A DNA stretch of 6,853 nt from DATHSN01 sp035464115 (lineage in GTDB: Bacteria > Actinomycetota > Acidimicrobiia > Acidimicrobiales > SKKL01), in the NCBI GenBank assembly GCA_035464115.1, contig DATHSN010000465.1:1-6853 (forward strand), written 5' to 3'. The position numbers and the translations under genes are program-made. Positions 1-5,430 of this stretch are shown here, piece after piece (position 1 is the first letter of the stretch; each line of letters opens with the position of its first letter). The notes below the pieces were generated by a model, which saw only the letters and a list, made by a program, of their open reading frames with translations, was not told the origin of the DNA and made no database searches.

Positions 1-28
1 GGAGCGGTGCCACGGATCCCGAGGTCGA

Positions 29-58
29 GGCGAAGCGACGGGTCCCCGGCCCTTCGCC
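29..58. repeat. Weak inverted repeat in upstream leader
   Basis: GGCGAAG at 29-35 is perfectly complementary to CTTCGCC at 52-58, giving a 7-bp stem around a 16-nt loop. No T-tract follows. It lies in the 95 bp left of the first gene and could be the terminator of a gene outside the window or part of a leader. No complete gene is visible in 1-95. The frame of the first gene is open back to the window edge, so an upstream extension of that gene cannot be fully excluded. Confidence 0.25.
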
Positions 59-81
59 CGGCCGCTCACCACCATGTACTC

Positions 82-86
82 GGAGG
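82..86 (+). promoter_or_regulatory. Shine-Dalgarno for the zinc-ribbon gene
   Basis: GGAGG at 82-86 is a full-strength ribosome binding site, 9 nt ahead of the ATG at 96. It decides in favour of that ATG over the out-of-frame ATG at 74 and over a longer in-frame extension off the left edge. Confidence 0.7.
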
Positions 87-95
87 CGTACCACC

Positions 96-779
96 ATGAA
101 CCTGCAGCCCGTCTGCGTCCGTTGCGATCACCAGGAGCCCCGTGGGCTCAACGACGTGCTCGAGCTGGACCATCCGTCGCCCGGCACCGTGCGGGCGCGG
201 TTCTCGTGCCGGGGCTGCGGTGCCCCGGCGTTCAGCGAGCTGCGCCGGGCCGACATCGCCCTGCCCGCCGGCGGACACGTCGGTGAGGCCCGAACCGGCG
301 CTGACCGGAGGGCGACCCCGTTGGTGGTCGTCATCGGGGCCCCGACCCGTCGGGCGGCGCGCCGCGCGCGACGCTCGATCGCTGCCTCGGGCCGCGTCGA
401 GGTGCTGGTGGTGGCCGAGCGGGTGCCGGCCATGTCGTCGCACCCACGGATCGACCGGAGCCTCGGGTCGTCGACGTACGCCCCCGCGCTCGCCGCTCGC
501 GTCGTCGACCGGACCCGCCCCCACGACGTGCACGTCGTCACCGCCGGCGAGGCCGAGCAGCGGATCGCCTCCACCGACGGCGCCGACGTGGTGCTGGTCG
601 CCGGACCGGCGCCAGCCGACCTGTGGGTCCTCCGACGGCTGCGTCGGGCGATCAGCGTCGCGCCGGTGGCGGAGCTGGCGGTGGCGGAGCCGCTGTCGGG
701 CCCCGTGCCGCCGGTCATCGACCTCACCGAGGGTCCCGAGGACCACGCCGAGGAGGAGCAGGTGTCAGCGGCGGTGTGA
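96..779 (+). CDS. Unrecognised protein with N-terminal zinc ribbon
   Basis: I do not recognise this 227-aa protein as a named family. What can be seen: residues 7-10 (CVRC) and 38-41 (CRGC) form a CxxC-x27-CxxC pattern typical of a structural zinc ribbon. After a short linker, residues 75-180 alternate hydrophobic strands (LVVVIGA at 76-82, VEVLVVAE at 101-108, DVHVVTA at 144-150, DVVLVAG at 164-170) with basic, Arg-rich helices, which suggests a Rossmann-like alpha/beta domain. The C-terminus (about 200-227) is Pro- and Glu-rich and probably disordered. There is no signal peptide or membrane segment, so it should be cytoplasmic. The start is supported by GGAGG at 82-86. The gene ends 21 bp from the convergent oxidoreductase gene, with a hairpin between them. 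A nucleic-acid-binding or regulatory role is possible because of the zinc ribbon, but that is a guess. The coding call is supported by length, ribosome binding site and strong third-position GC. Confidence 0.75.
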   Translation: MNLQPVCVRCDHQEPRGLNDVLELDHPSPGTVRARFSCRGCGAPAFSELRRADIALPAGGHVGEARTGADRRATPLVVVIGAPTRRAARRARRSIAASGRVEVLVVAERVPAMSSHPRIDRSLGSSTYAPALAARVVDRTRPHDVHVVTAGEAEQRIASTDGADVVLVAGPAPADLWVLRRLRRAISVAPVAELAVAEPLSGPVPPVIDLTEGPEDHAEEEQVSAAV

Positions 780-784
780 GCGCA

Positions 785-815
785 GCGCCCGGCGCCGCGG
801 TCAGGCGCCGGGCGC
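785..815. terminator. Perfect 12-bp hairpin at convergent gene ends
   Basis: The arm at 785-796 (GCGCCCGGCGCC) is the exact reverse complement of 804-815, around a 7-nt loop. The structure begins just after the TGA of the zinc-ribbon gene (777-779) and covers the TGA and last four codons of the minus-strand oxidoreductase. As a symmetrical hairpin between tail-to-tail genes it is well placed to stop transcription from both sides. There is no U-tract on either strand, so it would be a non-canonical, GC-only terminator of a kind often seen in high-GC actinobacteria, or an mRNA 3'-end stabiliser. Confidence 0.55.
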
Positions 816-1775
816 CAGCGCCCGGATGCTCTCGCGCAGGTCGACGCCGACGGGGATGACGGCGAGGGCCGGGGTGGTGACGCCGTTCTCGACGTAGCGG
901 CCGATGTGCTCGCGGCAGGCCTCGGGGCTGCCGTGGACGATCAGGTCGTCGACCAGCGAGTCGGGGATGGCGTCGAGCGCCGCGGCGCGGTCGCCCTCCT
1001 TCCACAGGCGCCACATGTCGGCGAGCTGGTCGCCGCGCCCGAGCCAGTCGTGGAACGCGGCGTACACCGGGACGTTGAGGTAGGCGGCGATCATCCGCTT
1101 GGCGACGCCCATGACGGTGTCGCGGTCGTCGGAGGGGATCACGAAGATGCGCGCCACGATCTCCTTGTCGGCCCCGCTGCCCTCGCCGGCCTCGTGGACG
1201 ATCGGGGCGACGGTGCGCACGTCGTCGGCCGACAGCCAGTTGATGATGGCGCCGTCGCCCTCGCGCCCGGCGAGGCGGAGCATGCCCTCGCGCAGGGCGG
1301 CCACGAGGATCGGCACCGGCTCGGGCGGCACCACGCCGAGGCGGAACGACCGCACCGAGAACCGGCCGTAGTCCTTGGTGACCTTCTCGCCGGTGAGGCT
1401 GTCGCGCAGGAACCGGACCATCGCCTGCACCTGCTGGTAGGGCGCCTCGAACGGGATGCCGTTCCAGCCCTCGACGATGACGTTCGACGACGACCCGATG
1501 CCGATGACGAACCGTCCCGGGGCCGCCTGGGCGAGCGAGCCGACGCTCTGGGCCATGCACGCCGGACCCCGGGTGTACGCGGGGATGATGGCGGTGCCGA
1601 GGCGCAGCGACGGGGCCCACACCGACGCCAGGGCGAGGGGCGTGAAGCCATCGGCGCCGTCGGACTCGGCCGACCACACGTCGGTGTAGCCCAGGTCGGG
1701 GAGCTCCTCGATCCACTCCCGCTGGGCGTGCAGCGGGAGTCCGCCGAACGGGATGGTCATGCCGTAGCGCTGCAT
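801..1775 (-). CDS. LLM-class F420-dependent oxidoreductase
   Basis: This 324-aa protein belongs to the bacterial luciferase-like monooxygenase superfamily (TIM barrel), in the actinobacterial branch that usually takes coenzyme F420 rather than FMN. Visible features are a first strand at 3-10 (RYGMTIPF), the second-strand region around residues 29-38 (GYTDVWSAES), a LRLGTAIIP strand at 57-65, and the characteristic RFVIGIGSSS at 88-97, which in this family precedes the cofactor-binding loop. A late SPEACREHIGRYVENGV-type segment near residues 283-299 closes the barrel, as in other family members. Its length is normal for the family. It is cytoplasmic, with no signal peptide. The substrate cannot be read from sequence; relatives reduce or oxidise C=C, alcohol or ketone groups in catabolism and xenobiotic turnover. 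The ATG at 1775 is supported by AGGGGGA 7 nt upstream. The gene diverges from the 60-aa gene and thiolase and has its own -10 box and an operator-like dyad. Confidence 0.88.
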   Translation of the reverse strand: MQRYGMTIPFGGLPLHAQREWIEELPDLGYTDVWSAESDGADGFTPLALASVWAPSLRLGTAIIPAYTRGPACMAQSVGSLAQAAPGRFVIGIGSSSNVIVEGWNGIPFEAPYQQVQAMVRFLRDSLTGEKVTKDYGRFSVRSFRLGVVPPEPVPILVAALREGMLRLAGREGDGAIINWLSADDVRTVAPIVHEAGEGSGADKEIVARIFVIPSDDRDTVMGVAKRMIAAYLNVPVYAAFHDWLGRGDQLADMWRLWKEGDRAAALDAIPDSLVDDLIVHGSPEACREHIGRYVENGVTTPALAVIPVGVDLRESIRALAPGA

Positions 1776-1782
1776 CGGTGGG

Positions 1783-1789
1783 TCCCCCT
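1783..1789 (-). promoter_or_regulatory. Shine-Dalgarno for the oxidoreductase
   Basis: Read on the minus strand, 1789-1783 is AGGGGGA, ending 7 nt before the ATG at 1775. It fixes the start. It also shows that this gene, unlike several of its neighbours, has a conventional leader with a ribosome binding site. Confidence 0.6.
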
Positions 1790-1806
1790 GGTGGTCGTCT
1801 CGGCCC

Positions 1807-1825
1807 GATCGTAGGGCGTGCGATC
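1807..1825 (-). promoter_or_regulatory. -10 box overlapped by an imperfect dyad
   Basis: On the minus strand, 1813-1808 reads TACGAT, a good TAnnnT -10 hexamer. It predicts a transcript start near 1801 and a leader of about 26 nt before the oxidoreductase ATG. The same bases lie inside an inverted repeat: GATCGTA at 1807-1813 and TGCGATC at 1819-1825, with 6 of 7 positions complementary and a 5-nt centre. A dyad covering a -10 box is where a repressor would bind. The regulator is not in the window and no clear -35 is visible, so the operator reading is inference. Confidence 0.45.
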
Positions 1826-1885
1826 ACGGCTCTCGGGCGCCCCCGGCCCCGTCTCCCCGCCCCGCCGCCCCAGCTCCTCGCCAAA

Positions 1886-1908
1886 CTGTCACACCCCCTG
1901 GGGATGAT
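1886..1908 (+). promoter_or_regulatory. PafBC/RecA-NDp-like promoter of the 60-aa gene
   Basis: CTGTCACAC at 1886-1894, eight spacer bases (1895-1902) and GATGAT at 1903-1908 reproduce the layout of the RecA-independent DNA-damage promoter of mycobacteria (TTGTCRGTG-N8-TAnnnT, recognised by PafBC). TGTC and the purine match; the last three bases of the nonamer and the first base of the -10 do not. The -10 ends 6 nt before the ATG at 1915, so the transcript would begin at or next to the start codon, giving a leaderless mRNA. GGGGA at 1900-1904 could be read as a weak ribosome binding site instead. The same ACACCCCCT and -10 placement is found before the HNH gene at the right edge. Confidence 0.5.
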
Positions 1909-1914
1909 CTCTCC

Positions 1915-2097
1915 ATGGAGACCACGCAGCTGGCGCTGATCACCGAGGAGCCCACCGAGTGGCGCCTCGACGACCACACCCGTGAGCTCGGCCGCAAGGG
2001 CATCGCCGAGGCCCGCCGGGCCGTGCAGGCCGCGCTCGCAGCCGAGCACGCCGAGCGGTCCGGCCGCCCCACCACGGGCCACCCCACCGCGGCCTAG
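1915..2097 (+). CDS. Small 60-aa protein of unknown function
   Basis: This is a short, charged, cytoplasmic protein without signal peptide, membrane segment or cysteines. Residues 1-20 are acidic and include WRLDD at 16-20. Residues 20-48 (HTRELGRKGIAEARRAVQAA onward) look like one amphipathic helix rich in Ala, Arg and Glu. The tail is Gly/Pro-rich and probably disordered. I do not know its function; short proteins with a similar WRLDD..TRE.GR.G...AR pattern are, as far as I recall, common in actinobacteria as unnamed hypotheticals. Support for its being real comes from a well-formed promoter placed for leaderless initiation, high third-position GC, and no competing gene on the other strand. 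Its stop codon (2095-2097) forms the first bases of the -10 of the thiolase gene, which starts 11 nt later. If the promoter reading is right, it is DNA-damage-inducible. It could be a small regulatory or nuclease-partner protein, but this is only inference. Confidence 0.72.
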   Translation: METTQLALITEEPTEWRLDDHTRELGRKGIAEARRAVQAALAAEHAERSGRPTTGHPTAA

Positions 2098-2100
2098 CAT
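2095..2100 (+). promoter_or_regulatory. -10 box for the leaderless thiolase gene
   Basis: TAGCAT is a perfect TAnnnT hexamer, 8 nt before the thiolase ATG at 2109. Its first three bases are the stop codon of the 60-aa gene. There is no Shine-Dalgarno in the short gap, so transcription starting near 2107-2109 and leaderless translation explain the start best. Read-through from the upstream small gene remains possible. No clear -35 is visible. Confidence 0.5.
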
Positions 2101-2108
2101 CGCCCACC

Positions 2109-3281
2109 ATGAGCGAAGTCGTCATCGTCGAAGCCGTGCGCAGCCCCGTCGGGCGGCGCAACGGCGGCCTGTCCACCATGCACCCCGCCGACCTGCTCGG
2201 CACCGTCCAGGCCGAGCTGATCCGCCGGGCGGGCATCGATCCCGCCGAGGTCGGCCAGGTGGTCGGTGGCTGCGTCAGCCAGGTCGGCGAGCAGACCTTC
2301 AACGTCGCCCGCACCGCCTGGCTCTCCGCCGGGCTGCCCCTGTCGGTCGCCGCCACCACCGTCGACACCCAGTGCGGCTCGTCGCAGCAGGCCACCAACC
2401 TGGCCGCGGCCATGGTGGGCTCCGGCGTGGTCGACGTGGCCGTCGCCTGCGGCGTCGAGGTCATGAGCCGGGTGCCCATCGGCTCGGCCATGCGCACCGA
2501 CTTCGGCCGTCCCACCCCGGCCAGCTACTTCGAGCAGTACGAGATGACCTCGCAGTTCGAGGGCGCCGAGCGCATCGCCGACAAGTGGGGCATCAGCCGC
2601 GCCGACGCCGACGCGTTCGGCCTGCGCTCCCAGGAGCTGGCGGCCCGCGCCTGGGCCGAGGGCCGCTTCGAGACCCAGATCGTGGGCATCGACGCTCCCG
2701 ACGTCGACGACGAGGGCAAGCCCACCGGCACCACCCACCGTGTCGAGCGCGACGAGGGCCTGCGCGAGACCTCCCTCGAGAAGCTGGCCACCCTCAAGCC
2801 GGTGGCCCGCGAAGACGGCGTGCACACCGCCGGCAGCTCGTCGCAGATCTCCGACGGCGCCGCCGCGGTGCTGATGATGACCCGCGAGAAGGCCGAGGCG
2901 CTCGGCCTCACCCCGCGGGCCCGGGTGCTCGACACCTGCAACGTCGGCGTCGACCCGGTGCTCATGCTCACCGGGCCCATCGACGCCACCCAGCACCTGC
3001 TGGCCCGCACCGGCTTGTCGATGTCCGACATCGCCGTCGCCGAGGTCAACGAGGCGTTCGCCTCGGTCGTGTTGGCGTGGGCCAAGGAGCTGAGCGTCGA
3101 CATGGACATCGTCAACCCCAACGGCGGGGCCATCGCGCTCGGCCACCCGCTCGGCGGCACCGGTGCCGTCCTGATGACCCAGGCGTTGCACGAGCTCGAG
3201 CGAGTCGACGGTGAGCACGCCCTCATCACCATGTGCTGCGGTGGCGGGCTCGGCACCGGCACGATCCTCCAGCGTCTCTAG
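2109..3281 (+). CDS. FadA5-like thiolase (acetyl-CoA C-acyltransferase)
   Basis: This is a 390-aa thiolase of normal length, which cleaves a 3-ketoacyl-CoA with free CoA to release acetyl-CoA, the last step of a beta-oxidation round. The catalytic set is complete: nucleophile Cys89 in VDTQCGSSQQA, NEAF at 314-317, His346 in GHPLGG (345-350), and Cys376 in MCCGGG. The Q-C-G-S-x-Q-Q-A signature, HTAGSSSQISDGAAA (239-253), the NEAFASVVL.WA stretch and NPNGGAIALGHP resemble FadA5, the mycobacterial steroid side-chain thiolase, more than short-chain biosynthetic thiolases. This comparison is from memory. A sterol, bile-acid-like or other bulky acyl-CoA substrate is therefore possible, but no other steroid genes lie in the window. 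Without them a generic beta-oxidation thiolase is the safe call. Start ATG 2109 is 8 nt after a TAGCAT -10 and lacks a ribosome binding site. The downstream nuclease gene begins inside its 3' end in another frame. Confidence 0.93.
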   Translation: MSEVVIVEAVRSPVGRRNGGLSTMHPADLLGTVQAELIRRAGIDPAEVGQVVGGCVSQVGEQTFNVARTAWLSAGLPLSVAATTVDTQCGSSQQATNLAAAMVGSGVVDVAVACGVEVMSRVPIGSAMRTDFGRPTPASYFEQYEMTSQFEGAERIADKWGISRADADAFGLRSQELAARAWAEGRFETQIVGIDAPDVDDEGKPTGTTHRVERDEGLRETSLEKLATLKPVAREDGVHTAGSSSQISDGAAAVLMMTREKAEALGLTPRARVLDTCNVGVDPVLMLTGPIDATQHLLARTGLSMSDIAVAEVNEAFASVVLAWAKELSVDMDIVNPNGGAIALGHPLGGTGAVLMTQALHELERVDGEHALITMCCGGGLGTGTILQRL

Positions 3282-3795
3282 GGCCCTGGCGGTCGCCCTC
3301 GTCGCGGTCGGCGTGCTCGCCGGCTGCGCCGAGGGCGGCGGGTCCGCGTCCGCGCCGGGGGTGGCCACGGTGGTCGAGGTGGTCGACGGCGACACCATCC
3401 GCGTCCGCATCGACGGGCGCGTCGAGCCGGTGCGCCTGATCGGCATCGACACCCCCGAGACCCACCACCCCACCCGCCCGGTCGAGTGCTTCGGCGCCGA
3501 GGCCACGGCCCGCACCGCCGAGCTGTTGGCCATCGGCAGCGAGGTGCGCCTCGAGCGCGACGTCGAGCCGCGCGACCGGTTCGACCGCGTGCTCGCCTAC
3601 GTGCACCGCGTCGACGACGACCTGTTCGTCAACCTCGCCCTGGTGGCCGAGGGCTTCGCGGTGGCGGGCTCGTACCCACCCAACCTGGCCCGCCAGGCCG
3701 ACCTCGATGCCGCCGGACGACGCGCCCGGGCCGACGGCCTCGGCTTGTGGGGCGCCTGTGGCGGCCCCGACACCCCCGTCCAGCCGTCGGGCTGA
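3241..3795 (+). CDS. Lipoprotein thermonuclease (SNase/TNase family)
   Basis: This is a staphylococcal-nuclease-like endonuclease that would cut DNA and RNA outside the membrane, calcium-dependent in the known family. With the GTG at 3241 it has 184 aa: a lipoprotein signal (Arg-containing n-region, hydrophobic ALAVALVAVGVLAGC) with lipobox LAGC and modified Cys29, a Gly/Ser linker, then the SNase barrel from about residue 41. The active site is intact. VVDGDT (47-52) supplies the metal-binding Asp pair D49 and D51. VRLIGIDTPET (64-74) gives Arg65, Asp70 and Glu73, equivalent to Arg35, Asp40 and Glu43 of the staphylococcal enzyme. DRFDRVLAY (112-120) gives Arg116, equivalent to Arg87. The frame is also open to a GTG at 3211 (194 aa). 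I prefer 3241 because it overlaps the thiolase gene by 41 rather than 71 nt and gives a normal-length signal peptide. Neither start has a strong ribosome binding site, so translation may be coupled to the thiolase gene. It probably scavenges extracellular nucleic acid. Confidence 0.88.
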   Translation: MAGSAPARSSSVSRALAVALVAVGVLAGCAEGGGSASAPGVATVVEVVDGDTIRVRIDGRVEPVRLIGIDTPETHHPTRPVECFGAEATARTAELLAIGSEVRLERDVEPRDRFDRVLAYVHRVDDDLFVNLALVAEGFAVAGSYPPNLARQADLDAAGRRARADGLGLWGACGGPDTPVQPSG

Positions 3796-3812
3796 CCCGC
3801 CCTCGTCCCGGC

Positions 3813-3853
3813 CGACCCCGGTTCGGGTCGACCCACGAGACCCGCCGTGGGTC
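3813..3853 (+). terminator. Two adjacent hairpins after the nuclease gene
   Basis: CGACCC at 3813-3818 pairs with GGGTCG at 3825-3830 (6 bp, 6-nt loop). GACCCACG at 3830-3837 then pairs with CGTGGGTC at 3846-3853 (8 bp, 8-nt loop). The two stems share base 3830, and GGGTCGACCC at 3825-3834 is itself a perfect palindrome. They start 17 bp after the nuclease stop and end before the deacetylase -10, which is the right place for a terminator. No T-tract follows, so they are GC-type terminators or 3'-end stabilisers. Confidence 0.45.
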
Positions 3854-3899
3854 TCCCCGTCCGACGGCTCGCCGAGGCCGCTCGGTGCAGCACAGCCGG

Positions 3900-3905
3900 T
3901 AGCGT
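3900..3905 (+). promoter_or_regulatory. -10 box deciding the deacetylase start
   Basis: TAGCGT matches TAnnnT and lies 7 nt before the GTG at 3913. The coding frame stays open further upstream to 3847 and beyond, but that stretch contains the second terminator-like hairpin and no ribosome binding site. The box argues for a leaderless transcript starting at or just before the GTG at 3913. Confidence 0.5.
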
Positions 3906-3912
3906 GCGGCTC

Positions 3913-4749
3913 GTGACCACGCTCGCCGAACGCCTGGGCTACGGCGCCGACGACCGCCTCCTCATCGTGAACTGCGACGACCTCGGCTCGAGCCACGCGG
4001 CCAACGTCGGCGTCTACGAGAGCCTGCGTGACGGCCTGGCCACCAGTGCCTCGCTGATGGTCCCGTGCCCGTGGGCCCGCGCCGCGGCGGCCACCTACCG
4101 GGGCGAGGACGTCGGGGTGCACCTCACCTTGAACGCCGAGTACGACACCTACCGGTGGGGGCCGATCACCCACGGTCCGTCGCTGGTCGACGGCGATGGC
4201 GGATTCCCCCGCACCGTGGCCGAGGTGTGGGAGCACGCCGACCTCGACGAGGTCCGCCGCGAGCTGCGCACCCAGATCGAGCGGGCGATCCTGTGGGGCT
4301 TCGACGTGAGCCACCTCGACTCGCACATGGGCACCCTGCAGCTGCGCCCCGAGTTCTTCGACGTGTACCTCGACCTGGCCGTCGAGTTCGGGCTCCCCGT
4401 GCGGCTCTCGGGCGCGTCATCGGAGCGGGCCATCGGGTTCCCGTTCCGGCGGCTGGCCGCCGACGAGGGCGTCGTGTTCCCCGACCACTTCGTGGTGGTG
4501 GGCAACGGCGTCGGGAGCCGCAAGGTCATCGAGCGCACCATCTTCGACCTGCGGCCCGGCGTCACCGAGGTCTACGCCCACCCGGCGGCCGACAGCGACG
4601 AGCTACGGGCCCTGGCCCCCGACTGGGCCAACCGGGTCGACGACCACCACCTGCTCTGCCACGACGGCGAGCTGCGGGCCATGATCCGCCGCGCCGGCGT
4701 GGTCCTGATCGGCTACCGCGAGCTCCGCGAGCTGCAACGCGCCGGCTGA
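3913..4749 (+). CDS. ChbG/HpnK (YdjC)-family carbohydrate deacetylase
   Basis: This 278-aa protein is a metal-dependent deacetylase of the YdjC family. Characterised members remove an acetyl group from N-acetylated sugars, such as ChbG on chitobiose or HpnK in hopanoid biosynthesis. Visible signatures, counted from the GTG, are LIVNCDDLG (17-25) with the Asp22-Asp23 pair, VGVHLTLN (67-74) with His70, SHLDSHMG (133-140) with His134 and His138, and EVYAHPA (219-225) with His223. These are the metal-binding and catalytic positions of the family, so the enzyme should be active. There is no signal peptide, which points to a cytoplasmic soluble substrate. The substrate is unknown; nothing in the window points to chitin or hopanoids. 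The GTG at 3913 is preferred over the longer frame from 3847 because a TAGCGT -10 lies 7 nt upstream and the conserved domain begins only about 16 residues in. The extra 22 residues upstream would run through a terminator hairpin. The gene converges on the methyltransferase gene 18 bp away. Confidence 0.87.
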   Translation: MTTLAERLGYGADDRLLIVNCDDLGSSHAANVGVYESLRDGLATSASLMVPCPWARAAAATYRGEDVGVHLTLNAEYDTYRWGPITHGPSLVDGDGGFPRTVAEVWEHADLDEVRRELRTQIERAILWGFDVSHLDSHMGTLQLRPEFFDVYLDLAVEFGLPVRLSGASSERAIGFPFRRLAADEGVVFPDHFVVVGNGVGSRKVIERTIFDLRPGVTEVYAHPAADSDELRALAPDWANRVDDHHLLCHDGELRAMIRRAGVVLIGYRELRELQRAG

Positions 4750-4763
4750 GCGGGCGGGCCGGC
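4741..4763. terminator. Short inverted repeat at convergent gene ends
   Basis: GCCGGC at 4741-4746 is repeated at 4758-4763 and is self-complementary, so it can form a 6-bp stem with an 11-nt loop containing the deacetylase stop codon (4747-4749). It sits between two tail-to-tail genes only 18 bp apart. This is weak evidence, since such GC words are frequent here. Confidence 0.25.
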
Positions 4764-4767
4764 CGGG

Positions 4768-5373
4768 TCACGCGTCGAGCCACACCGTGAGCAGCGGGGC
4801 CCGGCCCGGTCGGTCGATGTGGATCACCCCGTCGGGTCGGTACCCCACCGCCGTGAGGTCGGCGACCAGCGCCCGGGGCTCCTCGCCGGTGTTCGTGTAG
4901 GAGCTCACGATGAGGCGGCCGCCGGGCTCCATGCACCGGTGGAGGAGATGGCCGACCAGGTCGCCGAGGCGGGCCGGCGGCACCACGTCGTCGACCACGG
5001 TGACGTAGCGGAACCGCATCGGTGGGGTCCACGACATCACCGAGCCGGTCCAGATGCGCTCGGCGAGGCTCGGCAGCAGCGTCCGGGCGAGGTCGGCGAC
5101 GGCGGGGAGCAGCTCGAGGCCGTGGGGCTCGATGGCGATCCCCCGCTCGGCCGCCCAGGTCGGCAGGGTGGCCAGGAGGTACCCGTTGGCGCAGCCGACG
5201 TCGAGCCAGGTGCCATCGGCGTCCATCGGCACCGCCAGGTGCTGGCGCTTGGCCCGCCAGGCCCCCTCCGACGGATCGGTGGACCCCGACCCGCCCGGCC
5301 CGGCGCCCGCGGCGACGTAGGCGGCCTCGAGCCGGGCCGCGGTCCGCTGGTCCCACGCACGTAGATCGCTCAT
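4768..5373 (-). CDS. Class I SAM-dependent methyltransferase
   Basis: This 201-aa protein has the Rossmann-like methyltransferase fold. Motif I is WLDVGCANGY (56-65), whose D58-x-G-x-x-x-G64 loop binds S-adenosylmethionine. PHGLELL (83-89) ends the second strand, with Glu87 as the probable ribose-binding acid. MRFRYVTVVDDVVPP (119-133) forms the motif IV region, and MEPGGRLIVSSY (148-159) is the post-core strand. The acceptor cannot be told from sequence; close relatives are annotated only as methyltransferases. It is cytoplasmic, with no membrane segment. The start is uncertain. ATG 5373 puts MSDLRAWD first and is my choice, but in-frame GTG codons at 5379 and 5394 are possible. The latter lies 5 nt after a CATGCT that resembles the -10 (CATACT) of the HNH gene. 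None has a good ribosome binding site. It follows the HNH gene on the same strand, but a 181-bp gap with repeats suggests separate transcription. Confidence 0.85.
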   Translation of the reverse strand: MSDLRAWDQRTAARLEAAYVAAGAGPGGSGSTDPSEGAWRAKRQHLAVPMDADGTWLDVGCANGYLLATLPTWAAERGIAIEPHGLELLPAVADLARTLLPSLAERIWTGSVMSWTPPMRFRYVTVVDDVVPPARLGDLVGHLLHRCMEPGGRLIVSSYTNTGEEPRALVADLTAVGYRPDGVIHIDRPGRAPLLTVWLDA

Positions 5374-5430
5374 CCCCACATGGTGGCGGCTCACCCGTCA
5401 GCATGAAGCTCCGTTCGGCGGGCGCCGTTC

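Noticed and set aside
66..746. Long open frame on the minus strand, about 226 codons, opposite the zinc-ribbon gene
   Set aside because: It is an Arg/Gly/His/Asp-rich translation without domains, a shadow of the plus-strand gene caused by high GC. The plus-strand gene has GGAGG and paired CxxC motifs.
906..1814. Plus-strand open frame of about 300 codons across the oxidoreductase gene
   Set aside because: It is antisense to a recognisable LLM-class enzyme, and its translation is repetitive His/Arg/Gly/Asp text.
724..2100. Minus-strand open frame of 458 codons spanning the oxidoreductase and small gene
   Set aside because: It crosses two genes and a promoter region out of frame, and its composition is that of a GC-driven shadow.
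2094..3533. Minus-strand open frame of 479 codons opposite the thiolase and nuclease genes
   Set aside because: The opposite strand encodes a complete thiolase and a complete nuclease with intact catalytic residues. The minus-strand translation is low-complexity and matches nothing.
3847..3912. Extra 22 N-terminal residues for the deacetylase (GTG at 3847)
   Set aside because: This start lies inside a terminator-like hairpin and has no ribosome binding site, whereas GTG 3913 has a TAGCGT -10 box 7 nt upstream and still covers the whole domain.
4756..4763. GGCCGGCC palindrome as a regulatory site
   Set aside because: It is an 8-bp GC palindrome in a very GC-rich sequence at a convergent gene end, so it is expected by chance often enough to ignore on its own.
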